A DNA stretch of 37,679 bases from a virus, in IMG/VR virus record IMGVR_UViG_3300021364_000069, positions 1 through 37,679 of that record, one strand, 5' to 3'. This document shows positions 20,001 to 25,422 of this stretch, one piece after another (position 1 is the stretch's first letter; the number at the start of each line of letters is the position of its first letter). The notes beneath the pieces are model-generated. The model saw only the letters and a list, made by a program, of their open reading frames with translations. It was not told the DNA's origin and ran no database searches. The position numbers and the translations under genes are program-made.

Positions 20001-22730
20001 CTTAACGGCGGCGATTTAACAGCCTTTGGCAATGCATACTTGACTGCAACTGGTCAACCTGCAGGTGAAATTGTTGTAGACGGCGATGGGTTTATAACAA
20101 TTAACAATCGCGGTCCTGAAGAACTTGTTCCAGGAACATTGTTTGATACACTTGATATACAAGTATATAATGCTGTAGAGTCAGGACAAGGATTGATTAC
20201 AGTAAATAATTTTGTTGCTGATGGTGTAACTACAAGTTGGCAAGTTTCTCAATTCCCACAGCAAAATTCAAGCATTATTGTAAAAATTGATAATATTGTT
20301 TTAGATAGTGCAGAATATGAGTTTGATTACAAAACAAAAACTGTAAGTATAGCAGATAGCTCACTTGTAGAAGCAAATAAAGTTGTGAGTATTTTAACCA
20401 TAGGTAATAACGGAAATAACATACTAGACAATGATACATTTACAGGCGACAACGAAACTACTACTTTTGAAACAGGAATTACCTATCAAACTCCTTTACA
20501 CTCGCTTGTAACAATCAACGGTGTTGTGGTAGACAACTACAATCTTATTGAGTCGGACAATGGCAAGATTGCAATTGATTTTGGTGGTGCACCAGCAACA
20601 GGCAGTATTATAACATACACAATTTATGCCGGAGATCCTCAACAATACAGTCAAATTATAGTTGATAAATCTTTTGATATAACTGGCGGTAATAGAAGTC
20701 ATAGCTTTAGCGAAATAGGATTTCCATTTTATGAAAAACCTGTAGCAGATAAAATCTTAGTTAAAAAAGGAGACACGTTCCTGAAAGCTCCTTACACAAT
20801 AAAATATGATGTAACCACATCTAGAAACTATGATTTACAAGAATGGGCAATTGACGATATTAACAGTGTTAGAAAAGAAGATATTGTGGTATATTTAAAT
20901 GGCGAAGTGCTGTCTAGAAGGTATTGGATTTACGATAGATTAAATTATAGAATTAATCTCCTACAATATAATATAGGTGTGCCGGGCGATACGTTACAAA
21001 TAAATGTTATTAAGGACGCTGAATATACATTTATTAATACACAATTAACAATCAAAAGTTCAGAAAATTTAAATGGTCCTGCATTTGAAATCACTCCAGG
21101 CGAATTTATAAACTTTGAATTTTCAGACAGTTCAAATGTTGCTGGCACAGTGGTTAGTAAAACTATAGGTGAAAACAACAAAGAAACAATTATTAAAATG
21201 CAAGGATATCAGAGAAACTTTATTTTCCATTATCCAGAACTAGATACTTTTGCTATTGATAATGTGTCAAATGCTAACCCTGCTGTTTTATCTACAATAG
21301 GTGAACATTCGTTACAAACAGGTGATAAAATAGTAATTGAAAATGTTGTAGGCATGACAGAATTAAATGAAAATACATATTATGTTAATGTTATTGATAC
21401 ACAAAATGTAGAACTGTATCTCGACGTTGCCTTAACAAACACTGTTAACAGCATAGGCTTTACACCTTATACACAGTTTGGTATTGCAAGTATCTTAACA
21501 TCAAATGATGTAAAAATAACAAGTTATGTAAATCAACAACTGATCGAATTTGATGGAGAGTTACAAAACATTGAATTTTTAAACGAAGATGTTTTAACTC
21601 TAAGAGACGAAATACTTGATCCTGTAGAGATTTTTGTATTCTCAAATCACGATGTAAATGACTTTACTAGAACCATCTACAGCTTAGATTATAATAGTAA
21701 TAGATTGCCAGAGGATAGCCAAGGATACTTAGATAGAAACTTGTTAACCAGAGGTTACATTAGACTTAACAAGCCGGCTGTAGATCAGCAATATGTTTGG
21801 GTAATCTTTAATGGTGTATTGCTAACACCAGAAGTTGATTACAAAGTTGTAAATGATAAAACAGGTGTCCAGCTAAATCAAACATTGCAAGATTCAGACC
21901 ATGTAGAAGTGTTGCAATTTGGAGGAAATGTTTCGGAACCAAAGTTTGCGTTTAGACAATTTAAAGATATGCTAAACAGAACACACTTCAAAAGAATTAA
22001 TGAAGACAAAGCATATAAATTAGCTCGTGATTTAAATTATTACGATCAGTTTATAGAATTAGAAAGCACTGAAGGTATAGACGAACCAAGTCCGGATAGA
22101 GGAAAGAATATTCCAGGCGTGCTTTGGGTGAAAGGCGAAAGAATAGAATATCTAGTTAAAGAAGGAAACTTCTTAAGACAGCTTCGTAGAGGAACGCTTG
22201 GCACAAGTATTAACAACACACTTACAAAAGGCGAAAAAATATACAGTCAAGGAATAGCAGAAACAATTCCTTACAAAGATGAAATCAGAAAAGACATGAA
22301 AATTGGCGATGGAACATCGTTTGAATTTGAATTAGATTTTGATTTATGGAGTATTGCACTTGATTATTATACAAAATTTGAAAGTGTATATAGAGATCCT
22401 TCGAGAACATTAGACGAGATTTTAGGAGATATTGCTGCTAATTTTGTTGATGTTTTTGTCGCAGGAAGAAAGTTACGTAAAAATTCTATTTCGGTGTTTG
22501 ACATAACAAGAGCACAAGATAGCACAGACGGTGATGTAATTGTTGATCCTGAATTTACAATTAGCAGTAACAACATTATTACTTTACAAAATATTCCAGC
22601 AGATTTGCAAACAATACAAATTGTAAGAAAATCTGGTAAAGTATGGAATGATCCAAACACTCCTTTAGGAGATAGTAATAATAGGATAGCTAATTTTATA
22701 ACAGGTGCAACAAGTAAGTTACCCCGATAA
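8085..22730 (+). CDS. Giant modular baseplate/tail structural protein, 4881 aa
   Basis: One uninterrupted frame of 14.6 kb. The start ATG overlaps the gp6-like stop. Residues 1-150 (LPQYFRTPTNKKFLQATIDQ, then FTNFREYYWLPNGP) and about 1980-2080 (QRLAQHLIGYQKREYLSN, KFYQGFIQDKGTLNSL) resemble segments I associate with large structural proteins of marine T4-like phages. The slot after gp6 is that of the gp7 wedge initiator (1032 aa in T4), but no clear gp7 alignment can be claimed. Visible modules: four chitin-binding CBM5/12-like segments (about 1646-1692, 1905-1949, 2398-2439, 2533-2579); an FG-GAP/beta-propeller-like region (about 2300-2850); two stretches of GxGYxxxPxV-type repeats (3229-3309, 3606-3686); repeated beta-sandwich units with FxGDGxTTxF and VNGxxxxxYxx patterns (about 3719-4316); an FCCH-like module (4388-4466); a GERIEYLVKEGNFLRQLRRG motif (about 4680-4705). 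No signal peptide or membrane span is seen. Probably a baseplate-anchored rod carrying glycan-binding modules; function inferred. Confidence 0.75.
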   Translation: MAKDDKTVPQPDGKNYKRSSAEFLPQYFRTPTNKKFLQATIDQFVSDGVVEKISSFVGKKEAKAVSINDTYLPEVSTDRENYQLEPYAVYNDDLGNTEFSADYLDYIGLVNTFRGNTENHSKLNEQEFYAWNPHIDFDKFTNFREYYWLPNGPQEVPVRGQSKDVISTYTLTTVTDDDNTALLFTPDGRTRNPELKLYRGQTYRFEINADGYPVTIAIDRNFIPFLSNEDVVNEVSAENNIINEIFGQTLTAWVEGIDWQNVRLETNEINAGKGSINISQFANPDVVTSIVNVAFTSFQEQWNALVDPLIDSSDLLCKNDLQLTSTSGNDTIISDQIRYDRQEYIADANFSNSTLAIKNTIFSDVVNEVLKNYTDPDRAEVEKALYDAGQISLDTLDFSYAIKLYNFTERSAQAITQGDENQSFVYNEGVKLFPTPIEGDTNELSDFVNPGYIENGVLEFTVPDNAPNELYFVSQTNIDTSCRLRVYDIEENSEIDVEQEIIGKKTYTTSAGWDFSNGMKVYFIGDVTPAKYAEGFYYVEGVGTSINLIPVNELSVPAIFTQDTQVPFDSNGFDRVPFSDALSFAGTKDYIVINRSSADRNGWTRYNRWFHKDVILKSAEINLQEQYAFDEAARAKRPIIEFESGLRLYNHGTKAKQIVDLVDDYTKDVFSIIEGTIGYNVDGVDLAEGQRILFTADPDPFVSGKIYEVKFIDHNNKKNRISLVETADTDPAVDETVLIKNGNNYAGRMFYYNGDTWTLAQDKNAINQFPKFDLYDKDGNSYGDIDVYPLTTFKGNNIFSYQVGEGVNDTELGFPVVYKNLVNSGDILFNFDMLKESYTYEVAGVTVNLEADVAYIKKYNIAGDEFAYENSWKKANTKSSQYVVRKYTGREQVNSFKIDFFNNSARIQDLKLVVYHNNKLMIENVDYEQININRSRFVVFENDIDFDDIVIIKGKSNQPKNANGYYETPYNLERNPLNDNIEEFTYGQVADHVENLIVELQGFEGIQPGRNNLRDLGSVYQYGRKFVKHSGPLNLPLVNLANKDNNVINAIRFAKKEYSKFKRDFIQVAETLGVDTSVKQHVDLILAELKKNKRSSMPFYDTDMAGSGGYNRLEYTVLDIDVKYYALSAPYSLSIENRKAVYVYVNDLQICYGVDYTFTNEGFVYITKDLAVDDTIEIREYETTEGSYIPPTPSKLGMYPAYKPEIFVDTTYVDPVTAIRGHDGSITIAYEDYRDDLLLELERRIYNNIKVTYDTDIFDIHDYVGGEHRNTGISKADLDNVLITDFVSWLRTAGNVDYTDNSFIQQFSTLTYNYGASISPKGNQLPGFWRGVYLQAYDTDSPNLRPWEMLGFSVQPSWWETVYGPAPYTKDNLILWKDLEKGIVREPNKQPVVRKKYLRPGLTSAIPVDESGRIRSPLDSSFAREFSFAISRNLLFKFGDVAPAEAAWRRSSDYAFAIIIAALANRPAAVTGLLYDRSRVSRNKVGNLIYSNTNKIIKLDSLVFPKTQQNDVINYTAGLIDYIQAYMQSSVDANYTKYMTTVKNLDTKIGFKVGGFADKNKLRIVLDSRTPLNKGNVFVPQENYDIVLKKSSPLQVISYSGVIIEKVAGGYRVSGYDQEDPYFYINPVQISDGDPAVNVGGISESFLEWDEGKIFDKGRIVEYLNSYYRVTETHTSNDTFDQSKFARLATLPVVGGATAIFRKNFSTSVTKINYGTVYADIQQVVDFLLGYNQYLENVGFVFDYNNPQYEAVENFNLLAREFLFFTTENWAGGTVLTLSPGANQIKFNTDYFTVDDIFDNFLGYTIKQIDGSVLRFEFTNTVREDGNSFSLFPINTTEGIFFSKLTLVQKEHVVLIDNKTVFNDTIYDPASGYRQERIKVTGYRTDEWDGSLNIPGFIYDQAKFTIWEPWQDYRVADVVKYKESYYSAKSSLSGQANFDPEEWTLLSEKPTESVKPNFDYRTKQFNDFYDLDTDNFDSEQQRLAQHLIGYQKREYLSNIITDDVSAYKFYQGFIQDKGTLNSLTKLFDKLGSAEKDSLEFFEEWAFRTGQYGATDAYKEVEYQLDESKFRIEPQTIELVQTVDDTRTDLVFQYPVKDVFIKEPDYNHAPFPTTWTTDQVTKTGGYVSLDQIDFISKTLEDTLNLDIDLIQIGSIIWVPEFKNTWDVFEVINSPIYIESIEKTANGFDAIFNTNVIFSEGDIVGLKNINEELDGFRLVRAIKGNRAEFYTTQPIADESLDLTDSTLGSVIQLLSKRVADVDAMNTVITSYGLSPNSKFWIDNAGNERYAVYQNNEIFLSQNTFANRQEGITDFGKSFAVNGSNTILAISDTNTSVYVYNRFSSVVDYRYAQELNPLTDLYDADSNFGQEIEITADGNWLIVGAPTATNVKTNYKGEIQQTSYVAGDIVSDGGLFFRAIQDINFDSSTINTQSQDWEQVNAIEAIETGTGSGLNDQGAIHIYRRQTDNSFAIHQTIVSPYPQADEKFGIAIKTSFDKNTLNTRLYVRSEKNNGRLYFLDLPSINSNFGYSRDPLYRGKFDANVKYIAGEIVEDNTVIYTAKQTVPAGNPFNPDHWDVTSSNIDRLGYVPILSDENVLAGLDDSTAFDSNVRIAENFDVTDNGEVLAITSLTSTNEYKITIYRKIEDRLAIHQTINASELNIGFGHSISLNYDGSLLAVGAMEADDQGTDIGKVFVFKYNTDTLEFDLHQELFTPTPNRNEKFGWQVDFSEDKLAVTAINGLNEETYLFDSNQTVFDSESTKFVDKIPNRLEIYVYENINNKFVYAETIDYYYRYIDVSGQQATARLNDAYDPRIIFNKNHVMLSLPTASLDDTDTLYGAVFDLVGTQNVDSWELLSSPKDFVDYEKLKGVFLYDKDTGDLITYLDVIDPIQGKIANVAEQEISYKLYYDPAVYNTGSTDTGIKNPWTNNYVGKLWWNISTVKWFDPYNGNITSQNNKWNNLIPSFEVDVYEWVESPYIPSEWDDISDTSAGLAEGISGLSVYGDSRYSVAQTYNAVSGRFTPRYYFWVRNSKLIPNIANRNVSCETVINLIKDPANAGYRFISLFNDREFAIHNCKSLIRGKDTILHFDYAAGELNTGPVHSQYTLLTEGVETSEPNDILVEKWFDSLIGYDSKNNKLPDLSVSPARRYGILNEPLQTMFVNKTEALKQVVERANRVLSENLIVDDFDLTPLNAIDPLPTDVSGLYDEKVDNESLLRFVGTSKTEQAELSVTLTDGRLTGVTIVNPGRGYKDPAYNSSTDTFRRGPKVEILGSGSGAEIKTRINNLGQIISATVEKSGEGYTSDVTVIVRPFTALVANDSTIGGFWATYNWNRTAQEWFRVDIQSFDTTFYWQYKDWFKSGYSIATAIDHLIPASYALDGLNDNIGDIVKIENIGSGGWLLLEKIDNVPEVDYTVNYQTVGRQNGTIQISKLLYNNTDSGFDNQIYDSVLYDREPVTETRNILAALRDNIFVDQLKIEWNKLFFSSIRYVLAEQPVVDWVFKTAFIKAKHNVGELDQRITFRNDNLENYQDYVAEVKPYSSKIREYISGYEKVDPTQTSVTDFDLQPRYSDSQRKIVAESLKITNNVVGPINRFIETYPQKHWLDNLGFEITDIVIADGGTGWTSGPVVTISGGGGPTIEGRGIIARGVLIDIEINTSNAFYTSAPVVTFNGSQSDEGLPASAVAILGNSKVRSTHMAIRFDRTYGKDINDTLYDNIDKQETFTGNAGINEFTLEWPMDLNMANILVEVEGVESLSSEYTVYNKVDTSKGFTRYQGVIQFNVIPATGSTIVVSYKIAPQYLHAADRIRYHYNPTTGMLGKDLSQLMDGVDFSGVEITSIDLTGNQGFETTLFGVDAFDTFDTTFKDIKFVADGSTQIISLDEPLEAGVTYTLYKNNVRLDDENYNPALAPDAQPATVTNPNAVLRSIIGDGIQTVIDLAGYDPAIETVAGDIIYIRRIDSDGSFTPGDAAFDTQLNGGDLTAFGNAYLTATGQPAGEIVVDGDGFITINNRGPEELVPGTLFDTLDIQVYNAVESGQGLITVNNFVADGVTTSWQVSQFPQQNSSIIVKIDNIVLDSAEYEFDYKTKTVSIADSSLVEANKVVSILTIGNNGNNILDNDTFTGDNETTTFETGITYQTPLHSLVTINGVVVDNYNLIESDNGKIAIDFGGAPATGSIITYTIYAGDPQQYSQIIVDKSFDITGGNRSHSFSEIGFPFYEKPVADKILVKKGDTFLKAPYTIKYDVTTSRNYDLQEWAIDDINSVRKEDIVVYLNGEVLSRRYWIYDRLNYRINLLQYNIGVPGDTLQINVIKDAEYTFINTQLTIKSSENLNGPAFEITPGEFINFEFSDSSNVAGTVVSKTIGENNKETIIKMQGYQRNFIFHYPELDTFAIDNVSNANPAVLSTIGEHSLQTGDKIVIENVVGMTELNENTYYVNVIDTQNVELYLDVALTNTVNSIGFTPYTQFGIASILTSNDVKITSYVNQQLIEFDGELQNIEFLNEDVLTLRDEILDPVEIFVFSNHDVNDFTRTIYSLDYNSNRLPEDSQGYLDRNLLTRGYIRLNKPAVDQQYVWVIFNGVLLTPEVDYKVVNDKTGVQLNQTLQDSDHVEVLQFGGNVSEPKFAFRQFKDMLNRTHFKRINEDKAYKLARDLNYYDQFIELESTEGIDEPSPDRGKNIPGVLWVKGERIEYLVKEGNFLRQLRRGTLGTSINNTLTKGEKIYSQGIAETIPYKDEIRKDMKIGDGTSFEFELDFDLWSIALDYYTKFESVYRDPSRTLDEILGDIAANFVDVFVAGRKLRKNSISVFDITRAQDSTDGDVIVDPEFTISSNNIITLQNIPADLQTIQIVRKSGKVWNDPNTPLGDSNNRIANFITGATSKLPR

Positions 22731-22733
22731 ATA
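22726..22733 (+). promoter_or_regulatory. Late promoter, GATAAATA
   Basis: Exact NATAAATA octamer. The TAA stop of the giant gene (22728-22730) lies inside it. A start near 22739 would place the GTG at 22742 almost at the 5' end of the message, which favours the ATG at 22757 as the start of the next gene. Confidence 0.72.
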
Positions 22734-22756
22734 CAGTATAGGTGAGACATAAAAAT

Positions 22757-23365
22757 ATGGAAAAAACAAAAGATATACAGGGTGTGCATGTAGAAGGACA
22801 CATAAAAATACACAACCCCGAAACAGGGTTTGTATTTGTGGACAAACGCAACGCAATCCATTATGAAAATATGAGTATAGCATTAGCTGAAAGCCTTGGC
22901 AATGCAGGGCAAGGATTTATATATGAAATGGCGTTTGGAAACGGCGGAACCAGTGTAGATCCTACAGGTATTATCACATATTTAACACCAAATAGCACAG
23001 GAACAAATGCAAGTTTATATAATCAAACATATACAAAAGTTGTAGATGATCGTAGCGTAAATAATGTTGATCCTACCAGAAACAAAATAGAAACAAGACA
23101 CCTAAGCGGAACAAACTACACAGACATATTAGTAACATGTTTGTTAGATTACGGCGAACCAGACGGGCAGGACGCCTTTGATACAGCAAGTGACACAGAT
23201 CAGCAATATGTGTTTGATGAACTAGGCCTTAAAAGTTACTCACCAACTGGAGAAGGCAGATTAATAACACATGTAATTTTCCATCCTGTGCAAAAATCGC
23301 TTAATAGATTAATTCAAATTGACTATACTGTCCGAGTTCAAAGTTTGAGCGGAGGAGTTGATTAA
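22757..23365 (+). CDS. Small virion structural protein, unknown family
   Basis: About 202 residues from the ATG at 22757. An in-frame GTG at 22742 would add five residues, but it overlaps the AGGTGAG element at 22740-22746 that serves the ATG, and it falls at the predicted transcript start. The protein begins with a short strand-rich segment (GVHVEGHIKIHNPETGFVFV) and then a Gly/Asn/Thr-rich body with a YEMAFGNGGTSVDPTG segment, ending in strands (FHPVQKSLNRLIQIDYTVRV). There is no signal peptide, transmembrane segment or cysteine-rich region. Placed between the giant baseplate protein and the tail fibres, it could be a baseplate wedge or fibre-adaptor protein, a slot occupied in T4 by gp8-gp11; I see no direct similarity to those. 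The stop overlaps the next start by one base. Confidence 0.68.
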   Translation: MEKTKDIQGVHVEGHIKIHNPETGFVFVDKRNAIHYENMSIALAESLGNAGQGFIYEMAFGNGGTSVDPTGIITYLTPNSTGTNASLYNQTYTKVVDDRSVNNVDPTRNKIETRHLSGTNYTDILVTCLLDYGEPDGQDAFDTASDTDQQYVFDELGLKSYSPTGEGRLITHVIFHPVQKSLNRLIQIDYTVRVQSLSGGVD

Positions 23366-25422
23366 TGTCATACAGCATTCTTTTCAGCGATAATTTAAAT
23401 AAGGGTGAAATTACCGTCGAAGATTCAGAAATTAACAAAGACACTAGTTTAGGTCTTATAGGAAGAAGTGTAGCAGATTATGGTATTCCACTAAACACAA
23501 ACTTTTTACACTTATTAGAAAATTTTGCAAATGCTACTCCGCCAGCAAATCCAGTAGAAGGACAACTTTGGTATGACACAAGAGAAGGTGTTGACCAACT
23601 CAAACTATACGATGGAACAGGTTGGGTCGCAGCAGGCGGCTTGAAGAAAAGCACAACAGAGCCTGACAGCACCAACAGTGTAAATGGCGATTTATGGGTA
23701 AACACATCAACTTCACAGCTATACCTTTACAGTGGTGGATCTTGGATATTAGTTGGACCACAAACCACAAGTAACACTGGAATAATTGCAACTGAAATAG
23801 TTGATACAAATAACACAGAACAAAACGTATTACAAATCTTAATTGATGGTGTAACTGTGGGTCTTCTAGCAGATGAAAACTTTACTCCAAAAAGTCCAAT
23901 TGCCGGATTTAATAAAGTTTGGGAAGACACGTCTACAGTATTACGTAAAGGATTGAATCTAAGCAGAAGTGTCGGCGGCGAACAAGCAAAAATATCTGGC
24001 ACAGCAGCTTATGCAGAACGCCTAATTTATGGTAACACAGAAATACTTGCAGAAAATGTATTACAAAGCAACGTTGAAAATCTTCTTACCAAAAAACTTA
24101 GAGTGCAAAACAATGGTGGCATTGATATTGGTAGTCCAGCCAACATGCGTATTATTGTTACTGGGACTGACAGTGTTATATCACATTTAGGCAGCGGCAC
24201 TTTTGATATTAGAAATACCGAATATGCTACTCCTGCACTGAGAGTAAAAGCAGGCGTGTCAGACAACAACATAGGTATAAACAATGCATCGCCAGATGCA
24301 AGTTTAGACGTTACCGGTAATATTAAAGTTTCTAGCACAGCAGATATAGGCGGTAATACAAATATAAATGGAAATTTGACAGTAACCAATGATTTAACAG
24401 TAGGAAATAATGCCGGAATACAAGGTAACATCACAGGTTACAGTTTATTTCCAGATCAAACAAATAGTTACAACATAGGTTCAAATGGGCTACGTTACAA
24501 TGGTGCATATATTGATGCTATTAGGACAAATCAAATCTTACCTCTAGACAGCGGCAGTGTTATTACAGTGCAAGCAGAACTGCAAGGTAATGCTGATACT
24601 GCAACCAAGTTAAAAACTCCTATACAATTACAAATAGCAGGTGATGTCCAAAGTAACATTGTGCAATTTGACGGAACTGGTGTTCAATTAAAAACAGTGA
24701 ATACAGCACTTACATCAGATGCAATCAATGCACAAACATCTGGAGGTGCTGCACTAGCAACAGATGAAGTATTAGCTTTTAGATCAGGCACAGGGTTAGT
24801 TAAAATTGCGCAAAATGATTTTATCGGAACTATACCGTTTTTTCCTTTAGGAACAATTTTGCCTTATGCAGGAGTTGACGAACCATTAACCTTGTGGAAA
24901 TGGTGTAACGGGCAAGCTCTACTATGGGCAGAGTTTAGACCTCTTGCAACTGCATTAGGTATGGTAGAAAGTGACGCAACAACATGGAAATATGATACTG
25001 ATGCTACAATCGTTGCGGCAGGGTATTTTAGACTACCTGATCTAAGAGGTAGAATGGCAACAGGTAACATGAGTATGACAGACGGCATAAGTGTGTTGGC
25101 AGCAGGCTCAACAAATAGAATAACCGCAGCAAATTCCGAAGGCTTTGTCAGTGGTGACGAAGATAAAACCATTACACAAGCCAACATGCCAGATCACACT
25201 CACGATTTAGAAAGTCAAAATGGCGAACAATTTTATGCATTTACTGAAGCAATAGCAGATGATACAGCAGTTGAAGTTTCATCAGGAGGGGGCATTGATA
25301 ACGCCACTGGATTTAAATTAGATAACACAGGCGGCGTATCATCGCTTACAAATGATCCGATGGATGTAACCAACCCATATTTGACTACAAATTACATTAT
25401 ATACGTTGGAGAGCCATCATGA
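23365..25422 (+). CDS. Tail fibre-like protein 1 with C-terminal tail-collar domain
   Basis: 685 residues. Residues 1-75 are the N-terminal module shared with the next two genes (N-x-NF--LLENF, then GQLWYD), probably the baseplate attachment part. A second unit at about 108-132 (GDLWVNTSTSQLYLYSGGSW) repeats the WYD-like strand pattern. The middle (~280-400) is Asn/Gly-rich with INGNLTVTNDLTVGNN-type short repeats typical of fibrous triple beta structures. The C-terminus (about 490-685) matches the phage tail-collar family (T4 gp12 type): PLGTILPYAG, WKWCNGQALL, FRLPDLRGRMATGNMS, MPDHTH, and a final NPYLTTNYIIYVG. In T4 gp12 this region binds lipopolysaccharide and holds a metal ion through histidines. 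The start overlaps the preceding stop (TAATG) and the stop overlaps the next start (ATGA), so the genes are probably co-translated. Confidence 0.85.
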   Translation: MSYSILFSDNLNKGEITVEDSEINKDTSLGLIGRSVADYGIPLNTNFLHLLENFANATPPANPVEGQLWYDTREGVDQLKLYDGTGWVAAGGLKKSTTEPDSTNSVNGDLWVNTSTSQLYLYSGGSWILVGPQTTSNTGIIATEIVDTNNTEQNVLQILIDGVTVGLLADENFTPKSPIAGFNKVWEDTSTVLRKGLNLSRSVGGEQAKISGTAAYAERLIYGNTEILAENVLQSNVENLLTKKLRVQNNGGIDIGSPANMRIIVTGTDSVISHLGSGTFDIRNTEYATPALRVKAGVSDNNIGINNASPDASLDVTGNIKVSSTADIGGNTNINGNLTVTNDLTVGNNAGIQGNITGYSLFPDQTNSYNIGSNGLRYNGAYIDAIRTNQILPLDSGSVITVQAELQGNADTATKLKTPIQLQIAGDVQSNIVQFDGTGVQLKTVNTALTSDAINAQTSGGAALATDEVLAFRSGTGLVKIAQNDFIGTIPFFPLGTILPYAGVDEPLTLWKWCNGQALLWAEFRPLATALGMVESDATTWKYDTDATIVAAGYFRLPDLRGRMATGNMSMTDGISVLAAGSTNRITAANSEGFVSGDEDKTITQANMPDHTHDLESQNGEQFYAFTEAIADDTAVEVSSGGGIDNATGFKLDNTGGVSSLTNDPMDVTNPYLTTNYIIYVGEPS

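Noticed and set aside
22742-22756. GTG as start of the small structural gene
   Set aside because: It overlaps the AGGTGAG ribosome site and would be nearly leaderless from the late promoter at 22726; the ATG at 22757 has proper spacing.
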